Assembly (NCBI RefSeq): GCF_910591885.1
Contig: NW_025963562.1
Span: 1,116,001-1,180,000 of the forward strand
Source: Bombus terrestris
Lineage: Eukaryota; Arthropoda; Insecta; Hymenoptera; Apidae
DNA length: 64,000 nucleotides
Reading direction: 5' to 3'
Below are positions 1 through 13,349 of the stretch, piece after piece (positions within the stretch are counted from its first letter, which is position 1; each line of letters starts with the position of its first letter). Made by a program: the position numbers and the translations under genes. Under the pieces are notes generated by a model, which was given only the letters and a program-made list of their open reading frames with translations, did not search any database and was not told the origin of the DNA.

Positions 1-29
1 GCGTATAACGTTATATACTATTACGTTAT

Positions 30-60
30 GGCGTATAACGTTATATTGCAACCACTATAT
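30..60 (+). repeat. 31-bp phase-shifting unit (GCAACCAC)
   Basis: A C-like unit with one extra A (GCAACCAC instead of GCACCAC), so the 30-bp phase advances by one. In 1-5,890 these lie at about 48, 919, 1,070, 1,491, 2,062, 2,153, 2,784, 4,224, 4,315, 5,276 and 5,847 (position of the GCAACCAC). They recur at matching places in each higher-order copy and are absent after about 59,640. Each one breaks the open frames of the array. Confidence 0.9.
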
Positions 61-90
61 GACGTATAACGTTATATACTATTACGTTAT
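61..90 (+). repeat. Type A unit (consensus exemplar)
   Basis: Perfect copy of the commonest unit. It contains the 12-bp palindrome TATAACGTTATA and three ACGT sites. The left half (GACGTATAACGTTAT) and right half (ATACTATTACGTTAT) match at 10 of 15 positions, 10 of the last 11, so the unit is an old dimer. Common sub-variants begin TACG (91-120), GGCG (121-150) or AACG. Confidence 0.95.
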
Positions 91-150
91 TACGTATAAC
101 GTTATATACTATTACGTTATGGCGTATAACGTTATATACTATTACGTTAT

Positions 151-180
151 GACGTATAACGTTATGTACTATTACGTTAT
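151..180 (+). repeat. Type A' unit (TTATGTACT variant)
   Basis: Differs from type A by one A-to-G change, giving TTATGTACT. It usually lies between plain A units or just before a TTTTATACTATAACG junction, so its placement is patterned rather than random. Confidence 0.85.
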
Positions 181-240
181 GACGTATAACGTTATGTACT
201 ATTACGTTATGACGTATAACGTTATATACTATTAGGTTAT

Positions 241-270
241 AATGTATAACGTTATATTCCATCACTATAA
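241..270 (+). repeat. Type B unit (AATG head, CCATCACTATA tail)
   Basis: The head is AATG instead of GACG, so the first CpG is lost. The tail is TCCATCACTATAR instead of ACTATTACGTTAT. B typically follows an A-type unit and is commonly followed by a unit starting GGCC or GACC. Confidence 0.9.
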
Positions 271-630
271 GGCCTATAACGTTATATACTATTACGTTAT
301 GACGTATAACGTTATATACTATTACGTTATAATGTATATCGTTATATTCCATCACTATAAGTCCTATAACGTTATATTGCACCTCTATATGACGTATAAC
401 GTTATATACTATTACGTTATGACGTATAACTTTATGTACTATTACGTTATGACGTATAACGTTATATACTATTACGTTATAATGTATAACGTTATATTCC
501 ATCACTATAAGGCCTATAACGTTATATACTATTACGTTATGACGTATAACGTTATATACTATTACGTTATGACGTATAACGTTATATACTATTACGTTAT
601 AATGTATAACGTTATATTCCATCATTATAA

Positions 631-660
631 GGCCTATAACGTTATATTGCACCACTGTAT
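631..660 (+). repeat. Type C unit (GGCC/GACC head, GCACCACTATAT tail)
   Basis: Usual follower of type B. Its middle reads ATTGCACCAC, ATCGCATCAC or ATTGCATCAC. This copy carries CTGTAT instead of CTATAT. After C the array usually returns to GACG-headed units. Confidence 0.9.
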
Positions 661-780
661 GACGTATAACGGTATATAATATTACGTTATGACGTATAAC
701 GTTATATACTATTACGTTATAATGTATAACGTTATATTCCATCACTATAGGACCTATAACGTTATATCGCATCACTATAT

Positions 781-870
781 GACGTACGATGTTTTATACT
801 ATTACGTTATAACGTTTAGCGTTATGTTGCATTACTATATGATGCATAACGTTATATATTATTACGTTAT
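781..870 (+). repeat. D-E-F triad of variant units
   Basis: Three consecutive diverged units: D (GACGTACGATGTTTTAT head), E (AACGTTTAGCGTTATGTTGC) and F (GATGCATAACG head). They recur together and in this order many times, for example from 2,646, 6,671, 12,559, 19,913 and 27,333. The triad marks the 5' end of the 793-bp module further downstream. Confidence 0.85.
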
Positions 871-1923
871 AATGTATAACGTTCTATTCCATCACTATAG
901 GACCTATAACGTTATATTGCAACCACTATATGACGTATAACGTTATATACTATTACGTTATTACGTATAACGTTATATACTATTACGTTATGGCGTATAA
1001 CGTTATATACTATTACGTTATAATGTATAACGTTATATTCCATCACTATAGGACCTATAACGTTATATTGCAACCACTATATGACGTATAACGTTATATA
1101 CTATTACGTTATGACGTATAACGATATGTACTATTACGTTATGACGTATAACGTTATATACTATTACGTTATAATGTATAACGTTATACTCCATCACTAT
1201 AGGACCTATAACGTTATATTGCACCACTATATGACGTACAACGTTATATACTATTACGTTATGACGTATAACGTTATGCACTATTACGTTATGACGTATA
1301 ACGTTATATACTATTACGTTATAATGTATAACGTTATATTCCATCACTATAAGGCCTATAACGTTATATTGCACCACTATATGACGTATAACGTTATATA
1401 CTATTACGTTATGACGTATAACGTTATGTATTATTACGTTTTATACTATAACGTTATATTCCATCACTATAGGACCTATAACGTTATATCGCAACCACTA
1501 TATGACGTATAACGTTATATACTATTACGTTATGACGTATAACGTTATGTACTATTACGTTATGACGTATAACGTTATATACTATTACGTTATAATGTAT
1601 AACGTTATATTCCATCACTATAGGACCTATAACGTTATACTGCACCACTATATGACGTACAACGTTATATACTATTACGTTATGACGTATAACGTTATGT
1701 ACTATTACGTTATGACGTATAACGTTATATACTATTACGTTATAATGTATAACGTTATATTCCATCACTATAAGGCCTATAACGTTATATTCCACCACTA
1801 TATGACGTATAACGTTATATACTATTACGTTATGACGTATAACGTTATGTATTATTACGTTTTATACTATAACGTTATATTCCATCACTATAGGACCTAT
1901 AACGTTATATCCCATCACTATAT

Positions 1924-1953
1924 GACGTATAACGATATATTGCATCACTATAC
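1924..1953 (+). repeat. Type G unit (TAACGATATATTGC)
   Basis: The palindrome is broken by T-to-A, giving TAACGATAT. It is followed by a C-like tail. Recurs throughout, often just after a GACC-headed C unit. Confidence 0.8.
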
Positions 1954-3036
1954 GACGTATAACGTTATATACTATTACGTTATAACGTATAACGTTATAT
2001 ACTATTACGTTATAATGTATAACGTTATATTCCATCACTATAGGACCTATAACGTTATATTGCAACCACTATATGACGTATAACGTTATATACTATTACG
2101 TTATTACGTATAACGTTATATACTATTACGTTATGGCGTATAACGTTATATTGCAACCACTATATGACGTATAACGTTATATACTATTACGTTATTACGT
2201 ATAACGTTATATACTATTACGTTATGGCGTATAACGTTATATACTATTACGTTATGACGTATAACGTTATGTACTATTACGTTATGACGTATAACGTTAT
2301 GTACTATTACGTTATGACGTATAACGTTATATACTATTACGTTATAATGTATAACGTTATATTCCATCACTATAAGGCCTATAACGTTATATACTATTAC
2401 GTTATGACGTATAACGTTATATACTATTACGTTATAATGTATATCGTTATATTCCATCACTATAAGGCCTATAACGTTATATTGCACATCTATATGACGT
2501 ATAACGTTATATACTATTACGTTATAACGTTTAGCGTTATGTTGCATTACTATATGATGCATAACGTTATATATTATTACGTTATAATGTATAACGTTCT
2601 ATTCCATCACTATAGGACCTATAACGTTATATCGCATCACTATATGACGTACGATGTTTTATACTATTACGTTATAACGTTTAGCGTTATGTTGCATTAC
2701 TATATGATGCATAACGTTATATATTATTACGTTATAATGTATAACGTTCTATTCCATCACTATAGGACCTATAACGTTATATTGCAACCACTATATGACG
2801 TATAACGTTATATACTATTACGTTATAATGTATAACGTTATATTCCATCACTATAAGGCCTATAACGTTATATTGCACCACTATATGACGTATAACGTTA
2901 TATACTATTACGTTATGACGTATAACGTTATGTATTATTACGTTTTATACTATAACGTTATATTCCATCACTATAGGACCTATAACGTTATATCGCATCA
3001 CTATATGACGTATAACGATATATTGCACCACTATAT

Positions 3037-3096
3037 GACGTATCACGTTATATACAATTATGTTATATCGTATAAAGTTATATCGCATCACAATAT
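3037..3096 (+). repeat. H-I pair (GTATCACG / ATCGTATAAAG)
   Basis: Two adjacent diverged units: H with GTATCACGTTATATACAATT and I with ATCGTATAAAGTTATATCGC and a CACAATAT end. They occur as a pair in every full copy of the 789-bp module and are a diagnostic landmark. Local duplications containing the pair are seen at 45.1-45.5 and 52.9-53.5 kb. Confidence 0.85.
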
Positions 3097-3477
3097 GAGG
3101 TATAACGTTATATACTATTACGTTATGACGTATAACGTTATATACTATTACGTTATAATGTATAACGTTATATTCCATCACAATAGGACCTATAACGTTA
3201 TATTGCACCACTATATGACGTATAACGTTATATACTATTACGTTATAATGTATAACGTTATATTTCATCACTGTGAGACCTATAACGTTATATTGCACCA
3301 CTATATGACCTATAACGTTATATACTATTACGTTATGACGTATAACGTTATATACTATTACGTTACGACGTAAAACGTTATATACTATTACGTTATAATG
3401 TATAACGTTATATGCCATCACTATAAGACCTATAACGTTATATTGCACCACTGTATGACGTATAACGTTATATACTA

Positions 3478-3870
3478 TTACGTTATGACGTATACGTTAT
3501 ATACTATTACGTTATAATCTATAACGTTATATTCCATCACTATAAGGCCTTTAACGTGATATTGCACCACTATATGACGTATAACGGTATATAATATTAC
3601 GTTATGACGTATAACGTTATATACTATTACGTTATAGTGTATAACGTTATATTCCATCACTATAGGACCTATAACGTTATATCGCATCACTATATGACGT
3701 ATAACGATATATTGCATCACTATATGGCGTATAACGTTATATACTATTACGTTATAATGTATAACGTTATATTCCATCACTGTAGGACCTATAACGTTAT
3801 AGTGCACCACTATATGACGTATAGCGTTATATACCATTACGTTATTACGTTTAACGTTATATCGCATCAC
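3478..3870. repeat. X module (393 bp), first of 12 plus relatives
   Basis: Opens with a 29-bp unit, then B, then a unit with CCTTTAACGTGATATTGC, and continues through B-C groups with CTGTAGGACC and ATAGTGCACC. Other copies: 9,548-9,940; 12,341-12,553 (5' part); 14,262-14,654; 15,912-16,304; 18,885-19,277; 23,267-23,600; 26,300-26,692; 30,147-30,539; 30,867-31,106 (5' part); 39,214-39,606; 55,148-55,540. Two relatives at 33,539-33,931 and 35,159-35,611 keep the 29-mer but lack the GTGAT unit. Confidence 0.8.
3487..3515 (+). repeat. 29-bp phase-shifting unit (GTATACGTTAT)
   Basis: A type A unit lacking one A (GTATACG instead of GTATAACG), so the phase drops by one. It opens the 393-bp X module. 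Two copies (near 18,891 and 26,291) carry GTATAGGTTAT at the same place instead, still 29 bp. Confidence 0.9.
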
Positions 3871-5160
3871 TATATGACGTACGATGTTTTATAGTATTAC
3901 GTTATAACGTTTAACGTTACAATGCACCACTATATGACGTATAACGTTATATCCCATCACTGTAGGACCTATAACGTTATAGTGCACCACTATATGACGT
4001 ATAGCGTTGTATACTATTACGTTATTACGTATAACGTTATATACTGTTACGTTATGACGTATAACGTTATATCGCATCACTATATGACGTATAACGATAT
4101 ATTGCATCACTATACGACGTATAACGTTATATACTATTACGTTATAACGTATAACGTTATATACTATTACGTTATAATGTATAACGTTATATTCCATCAC
4201 TATAGGACCTATAACGTTATATTGCAACCACTATATGACGTATAACGTTATATACTATTACGTTATTACGTATGACGTTATATACTATTACGTTATGGCG
4301 TATAACGTTATATTGCAACCACTATATGACGTATAACGTTATATACTATTACGTTATTACGTATAACGTTATATACTATTACGTTATGGCGTATAACGTT
4401 ATATACTATTACGTTATGACGTATAACGTTATGTACTATTACGTTATGACGTATAACGTTATGTACTATTACGTTATGACGTATAACGTTATATACTATT
4501 ACGTTATAATGTATAACGTTATATTCCACGACTATAAGGCCTATAACGTTATATACTATTACGTTATGACGTATAACGTTATATACTATTACGTTATAAT
4601 GTATATCGTTATATTCCATCACTATAAGGCCTATAACGTTATATTGCACATCTATATGACGTATAACGTTATATACTATTACGTTATGACGTATAACTTT
4701 ATGTACTATTACGTTATGACGTATAACGTTATATACGATTACGTTATAATGTATAACGTTATATTCCATCACTATAAGGCCTATAACGTTATATACTATT
4801 ACGTTATGACGTATAACGTTATATACTATTACGTTATGACGTATAACGTTATATACTATTACGTTATAATGTATAACGTTATATTCCATCATTATAAGGC
4901 CTATAACGTTATATTGCACCACTGTATGACGTATAACGGTATATAATATTACGTTATGACGTATAACGTTATATACTATTACGTTATAATGTATAACGTT
5001 ATAATCCATCACTATAGGACCTATAACGTTATATCGCATCACTATATGACGTACGATGTTTTATACTATTACGTTATAAAGTTTAGCGTTATGTTGCATT
5101 ACTATATGATGCATAACGTTATATATTATTACGTTATAATGTATAACGTTCTATTCCATC

Positions 5161-6305
5161 ACTATATGACGTATAACGTTATATACTATTACGTTATGAC
5201 GTATAACGTTATGTATTATTACGTTTTATACTATAACGTTATATTCCATCACTATAGGACCTATAACGTTATATCGCAACCACTATATGACGTATAACGT
5301 TATATACTATTACGTTATGACGTATAACGTTATGTACTATTACGTTATGACGTATAACGTTATATACTATTACGTTATAATGTATAACGTTATATTCCAT
5401 CACTATAGGACCTATAACGTTATACTGCACCACTATATGACGTACAACGTTATATACTATTACGTTATGATGTATAACGTTATGTACTATTACGTTATGA
5501 CGTATAACGTTATATACTATTACGTTATAATGTATAACGTTATATTCCATCACTATAAGGCCTATAACGTTATATTCCACCACTATATGACGTATAACGT
5601 TATATACTATTACGTTATGACGTATAACGTTATGTATTATTACGTTTTATACTATAACGTTATATTCCATCACTATAGGACCTATAACGTTATATCGCAT
5701 CACTATATGACGTATAACGATATATTGCATCACTATACGACGTATAACGTTATATACTATTACGTTATAACGTATAACGTTATATACTATTACGTTATAA
5801 TGTATAACGTTATATTCCATCACTATAGGACCTATAACGTTATATTGCAACCACTATATGACGTATAACGTTATATACTATTACGTTATTACGTATAACG
5901 TTATATACTATTACGTTATGGCGTATAACGTTATATTGCAACCACTATATGACGTATAACGTTATATACTATTACGTTATTACGTATAACGTTATATACT
6001 ATTACGTTATGGCGTATAACGTTATATACTATTACGTTATGACGTATAACGTTATGTACTATTACGTTATGACGTATAACGTTATGTACTATTACGTTAT
6101 GACGTATAACGTTATATACTATTACGTTATAATGTATAACGTTATATTCCATCACTATAAGGCCTATAACGTTATATACTATTACGTTATGACGTATAAC
6201 GTTATATACTATTACGTTATAATGTATATCGTTATATTCCATCACTATAAGTCCTATAACGTTATATTGCACCTCTATATGACGTATAACGTTATATACT
6301 ATTAC
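5161..6305. repeat. Direct repeat of 1,376-2,520
   Basis: This 1.14-kb stretch repeats 1,376-2,520 at an offset of 3,785 bp, spanning the junction between the two HOR-A copies. The offset equals 126 units with six 31-mers and one 29-mer. Confidence 0.75.
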
Positions 6306-9300
6306 GTTATGACGTATAACTTTATGTACTATTACGTTATGACGTATAACGTTATATACTATTACGTTATAATGTATAACGTTATATTCCATCACTATAA
6401 GGCCTATAACGTTATATACTATTACGTTATGACGTATAACGTTATATACTATTACGTTATGACGTATAACGTTATATACTATTACGTTATAATGTATAAC
6501 GTTATATTCCATCATTATAAGGCCTATAACGTTATATTGCACCACTGTATGACGTATAACGGTATATAATATTACGTTATGACGTATAACGTTATATACT
6601 ATTACGTTATAATGTATAACGTTATATTCCATCACTATAGGACCTATAACGTTATATCGCATCACTATATGACGTACGATGTTTTATACTATTACGTTAT
6701 AACGTTTAGCGTTATGTTGCATTACTATATGATGCATAACGTTATATATTATTACGTTATAATGTATAACGTTCTATTCCATCACTATAGGACCTATAAC
6801 GTTATATTGCAACCACTATATGACGTATAACGTTATATACTATTACGTTATTACGTATAACGTTATATACTATTACGTTATGGCGTATAACGTTATATAC
6901 TATTACGTTATAATGTATAACGTTATATTCCATCACTATAGGACCTATAACGTTATATTGCAACCACTATATGACGTATAACGTTATATACTATTACGTT
7001 ATGACGTATAACGATATGTACTCTTACGTTATGACGTATAACGTTATATACTATTACGTTATAATGTATAACGTTATACTCCATCACTATAGGACCTATA
7101 ACGTTATATTGCACCACTATATGACGTACAACGTTATATACTATTACGTTATGACGTATAACGTTATGCACTATTACGTTATGACGTATAACGTTATATA
7201 CTATTACGTTATAATGTATAACGTTATATTCCATCACTATAAGGCCTATAACGTTATATTGCACCACTATATGACGTATAACGTTATATACTATTACGTT
7301 ATGACGTATAACGTTATGTATTATTACGTTTTATACTATAACGTTATATTCCATCACTATAGGACCTATAACGTTATATCGCAACCACTATATGACGTAT
7401 AACGTTATATACTATTACGTTATGACGTATAACGTTATGTACTATTACGTTATGACGTATAACGTTAGATACTATTACGTTATAATGTATAACGTTATAT
7501 TCCATCACTATAGGACCTATAACGTTATACTGCACCACTATATGACGTACAACGTTATATACTATTACGTTATGACGTATAACGTTATATACTATTACGT
7601 TATAACGTATAACGTTATATACTATTACGTTATAATGTATAACGTTATATTCCATCACTATAGGACCTATAACGTTATATTGCAACCACTATATGACGTA
7701 TAACGTTATATACTATTACGTTATTACGTATAACGTTATATACTATTACGTTATGGCGTATAACGTTATATTGCAACCACAATATGACGTATAACGTTAT
7801 ATACTATTACGTTATTACGTATAACGTTATATACTATTACGTTATGGCGTATAACGTTATATACTATTACGTTATGACGTATAACGTTATGTACTATTAC
7901 GTTATGACGTATAACGTTATGTACTATTACGTTATGACGTATAACGTTATATACTATTACGTTATAATGTATAACGTTATATTCCATCACTATAAGGCCT
8001 ATAACGTTATATACTATTACGTTATGACGTATAACGTTATATACTATTACGTTATAATGTATATCGTTATATTCCATCACTATAAGGCCTATAACGTTAT
8101 ATTGCACATCTATATGACGTATAACGTTATATACTATTACGTTATGACGTATAACTTTATGTACTATTACGTTATGACGTATAACGTTATATACTATTAC
8201 GTTATAATGTATAACGTTATATTCCATCACTATAAGGCCTATAACGTTATATACTATTACGTTATGACGTATAACGTTATATACTATTACGTTATAATGT
8301 ATAACGTTATATTCCATCATTATAAGTCCTATAACGTTATATTGCACCACTGTATGACGTATAACGGTATATAATATTACGTTATGACGTATAACGTTAT
8401 ATACTATTACGTTATGACGTATAACGTTATATACTATTACGTTATAATGTATAACGTTATGTACTATTACGTTATGACGTATAACGTTATATACTATTAC
8501 GTTATAATGTATAACGTTATATTCCATCACTATAGGACCTATAACGTTATATCGCATCACTATATGACGTACGATGTTTTATACTATTACGTTATAACGT
8601 TTAGCGTTATGTTGCATTACTATATGATGCATAACGTTATATATTATTACGTTATAATGTATAACGTTCTATTCCATCACTATAGGACCTATAACGTTAT
8701 ATCGCATCACTATATGACGTACGATGTTTTATACTATTACGTTATAACGTTTAGCGTTATGTTGCATTACTATATGATGCATAACGTTATATATTATTAC
8801 GTTATAATGTATAACGTTCTATTCCATCACTATAGGACCTATAACGTTATATTGCAACCACTATATGACGTATAACGTTATATACTATTACGTTATAATG
8901 TATAACGTTATATTCCATCACTATAAGGCCTATAACGTTATATTGCACCACTATATGACGTATAACGTTATATACTATTACGTTATGACGTATAACGTTA
9001 TGTATTATTACGTTTTATACTATAACGTTATATTCCATCACTATAGGACCTATAACGTTATATCGCATCACTATATGACGTATAACGATATATTGCACCA
9101 CTATATGACGTATCACGTTATATACAATTATGTTATATCGTATAAAGTTATATCGCATCACAATATGAGGTATAACGTTATATACTATTACGTTATGACG
9201 TATAACGTTATATACTATTACGTTATAATGTATAACGTTATATTCCATCACAATAGGACCTATAACGTTATATTGCACCACTATATGACGTATAACGTTA

Positions 9301-11235
9301 TATACTATTACGTTATAATGTATAACGTTATATTTCATCACTGTGAGACCTATAACGTTATATTGCACCACTATATGACCTATAACGTTATATACTATTA
9401 CGTTATGACGTATAACGTTATATACTATTACGTTACGACGTAAAACGTTATATACTATTACGTTATAATGTATAACGTTATATGCCATCACTATAAGACC
9501 TATAACGTTATATTGCACCACTGTATGACGTATAACGTTATATACTATTACGTTATGACGTATACGTTATATACTATTACGTTATAATCTATAACGTTAT
9601 ATTCCATCACTATAAGGCCTTTAACGTGATATTGCACCACTATATGACGTATAACGTTATATACTATTACGTTATGACGTATAACGTTATGTACTATTGC
9701 GTTATATACTATAACGTTATATTCCATCACTTAAGGACCTATAACGTTATATCGCATCACTATATGACGTATAACGATATATTGCATCACTATATGGCGT
9801 ATAACGTTATATACTATTACGTTATAATGTATAACGTTATATTCCATCACTGTAGGACCTATAACGTTATAGTGCACCACTATATGACGTATAGCGTTAT
9901 ATACCATTACGTTATTACGTTTAACGTTATATCGCATCACTATATGACGTACGATGTTTTATAGTATTACGTTATAACGTTTAACGTTACAATGCACCAC
10001 TATATGACGTATAACGTTATATCCCATCACTGTAGGACCTATAACGTTATAGTGCACCACTATATGACGTATAGCGTTGTATACTATTACGTTATTACGT
10101 ATAACGTTATATACTGTTACGTTATGACGTATAACGTTATATCGCATCACTATATGACGTATAACGATATATTGCATCACTATACGACGTATAACGTTAT
10201 ATACTATTACGTTATAACGTATAACGTTATATACTATTACGTTATAATGTATAACGTTATATTCCATCACTATAGGACCTATAACGTTATATTGCAACCA
10301 CTATATGACGTATAACGTTATATACTATTACGTTATTACGTATAACGTTATATACTATTACGTTATGGCGTATAACGTTATATTGCAACCACTATATGAC
10401 GTATAACGTTATATACTATTACGTTATTACGTATAACGTTATATACTATTACGTTATGGCGTATAACGTTATATACTATTACGTTATGACGTATAACGTT
10501 ATGTACTATTACGTTATGACGTATAACGTTATGTACTATTACGTTATGACGTATAACGTTATATACTATTACGTTATAATGTATAACGTTATATTCCACG
10601 ACTATAAGGCCTATAACGTTATATACTATTACGTTATGACGTATAACGTTATATACTATTACGTTATAATGTATATCGTTATATTCCATCACTATAAGGC
10701 CTATAACGTTATATTGCACATCTATATGACGTATAACGTTATATACTATTACGTTATGACGTATAACTTTATGTACTATTACGTTATGACGTATAACGTT
10801 ATATACGATTACGTTATAATGTATAACGTTATATTCCATCACTATAAGGCCTATAACGTTATATACTATTACGTTATGACGTATAACGTTATATACTATT
10901 ACGTTATGACGTATAACGTTATATACTATTACGTTATAATGTATAACGTTATATTCCATCATTATAAGGCCTATAACGTTATATTGCACCACTGTATGAC
11001 GTATAACGGTATATAATATTACGTTATGACGTATAACGTTATATACTATTACGTTATAATGTATAACGTTATATTCCATCACTATAGGACCTATAACGTT
11101 ATATCGCATCACTATATGACGTACGATGTTTTATACTATTACGTTATAAAGTTTAGCGTTATGTTGCATTACTATATGATGCATAACGTTATATATTATT
11201 ACGTTATAATGTATAACGTTCTATTCCATCACTAT
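5891..11235. repeat. HOR-A copy 2
   Basis: Nearly identical to copy 1 apart from unit-number changes and scattered single-base differences. Similarity stops near 5,166/11,236, where copy 1 continues into sequence like 1,381 onward and copy 2 continues with a GCAACCAC unit and the 789-bp module. Confidence 0.85.
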
Positions 11236-11417
11236 AGGACCTATAACGTTATATTGCAACCACTATATGACGTATAACGTTATATACTATTACGTTATTA
11301 CGTATAACGTTATATACTATTACGTTATGGCGTATAACGTTATACACTATTACGTTATAATGTATAACGTTATATTCCATCACTATAGGACCTATAACGT
11401 TATATTGCAACCACTAT

Positions 11418-12206
11418 ATGACGTATAACGTTATATACTATTACGTTATGACGTATAACGTTATGTACTATTACGTTATGACGTATAACGTTATATACTA
11501 TTACGTTATAATGTATAACGTTATATTCCATCAGTATAGGACCTATAACGTTATATTGCACCACTATATGACGTACAACGTTATATACTATTACGTTATG
11601 ACGTATAACGTTATGTACTATTACGTTATGACGTATAACGTTATATACTATTACGTTATAATGTATAACGTTATATTCCATCACTATAAGGCCTATAACG
11701 TTATATTGCACCACTATATGACGTATAACGTTATATACTATTACGTTATGACGTATAACGTTATGTATTATTACGTTTTATACTATAACGTTATATTCCA
11801 TCACTATAGGTCCTATAACGTTATATCGCATCACTATATGACGTATAACGATATATTGCACCACTATATGACGTATCACGTTATATACAATTATGTTATA
11901 TCGTATAAAGTTATATCGCATCACAATATGAGGTATAACGTTATATACTATTACGTTATGACGTATAACGTTATATACTATTACGTTATAATGTATAACG
12001 TTATATTCCATCACTATAGGACCTATAACGTTATATTGCACCACTATATGACGTATAACGTTATATACAATTACGTTATAATGTATAACGTTATATTCCA
12101 TCACTGTGAGACCTATAACGTTATATTGCACCACTATATGACCTATAACGTTATATACTACTACGTTATGACGTATAACGTTATATACTATTACGTTACG
12201 ACGTAA
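11418..12206. repeat. 789-bp module (M1), copy 1
   Basis: Runs from a GCAACCAC junction through A, A', B and C units, the G unit, the H-I pair and two further B-C groups (the second with CTGTGAGACC), to TTACGACGTAAAACG. Six copies are full length. An X module follows 135 bp after the end in four of them. This copy has ATCAGTATAGG and AGGTCC changes. Confidence 0.8.
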
Positions 12207-12556
12207 AACGTTATATACTATTACGTTATAATGTATAACGTTATATGCCATCACTATAAGACCTATAACGTTATATTGCACCACTGTATGACGTATAACG
12301 TTATATACTATTACGTTATGACGTATAACGTTATATACTATTACGTTATGACGTATACGTTATATACTATTACGTTATAATGTATAACGTTATATTCCAT
12401 CACTATAAGGCCTTTAACGTGATATTGCACCACTATATGACGTATAACGTTATATACTATTACGTTATGACGTATAACGTTATGTACTATTGCGTTATAT
12501 ACTATAACGTTATATTCCATCACTATAGGACCTATAACGTTATATCGCATCACTAT

Positions 12557-13349
12557 ATGACGTACGATGTTTTATACTATTACGTTATAACGTTTAGCGT
12601 TATGTTGCATTACTATATGATGCATAACGTTATATACTATTACGTTATAATGTATAACGTTATATACTATTACGTTATGACGTATAACGTTATATACTAT
12701 TACGTTTTAATGTATAACGTTATATTCCATCACTATAAGGCCTATAACGTTATATACTATTACGTTATGACGTATAACGTTATATACTATTACGTTATAA
12801 TGTATATCGTTATATTCCATCACTATAAGGCCTATAACGTTATATTGCACCTCTATATGACGTATAATGTTATATACTATTACGTTATGACGTATAACTT
12901 TATGTACTATTACGTTTTATACTATAACGTTATATTCCATCACTATAGGACCTATAACGTTATATCGCCTCACTATTTGACGTATAACGATATATTGCAT
13001 CACTATATGACACTATAACGTTATATACTATTACCTTGTAAGGTATAACGTCGTATACTATTAGATTACAAGGTATAACTTTGTATTGCATAACTATAGG
13101 CCGTATAACGACATATTGCATCACTATATGGCGTATAACGTTATATACTATTACGTTATAATGTATAACGTTATATTCCATCACTGTAGGACCTATAACG
13201 TTATAGTGCACCACTATATGACGTATAACGGTATATACTATTACGTTATGACGTATAACGTTATGTATTATTACGTTTTATACTATAACGTTATATTCAA
13301 TCACTATAGGACCTATAACGTTATATTGCAACCACTATATGACGTATAA
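12557..13349. repeat. 793-bp module (M2/M3), copy 1
   Basis: Begins with the D-E-F triad, continues through A, B and C units, then a 31-bp unit (GACACTATAACG) and an off-type spacer with ACCTTGTAAGGT and GATTACAAGG, and ends in a GCAACCAC unit. Eight copies in the window have exactly this length; a ninth diverges at its 3' end. This copy uses TATAATGTTATATAC in its second half and TTCAATCACT near its end. Confidence 0.85.

Larger units (their letters stand above)
1..5165. repeat. HOR-A copy 1
   Basis: Aligns with 5,891-11,235. The offset is 5,890 bp to about 1,690, 5,620 bp from about 1,960 to 2,520, and 6,070 bp from 2,521 onward, so copy 2 has lost nine units (270 bp) and copy 1 lacks fifteen (450 bp). 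The 5,890-bp period equals 196 units: eleven 31-mers, one 29-mer and the rest 30-mers. The 5' end is cut by the window. Confidence 0.85.

Noticed and set aside
13009..13060. Terminator or attachment site at ACCTTGTAAGGT
   Set aside because: The 5-bp arms are short and AT-rich, there is no adjacent gene, and the element recurs as part of the module.
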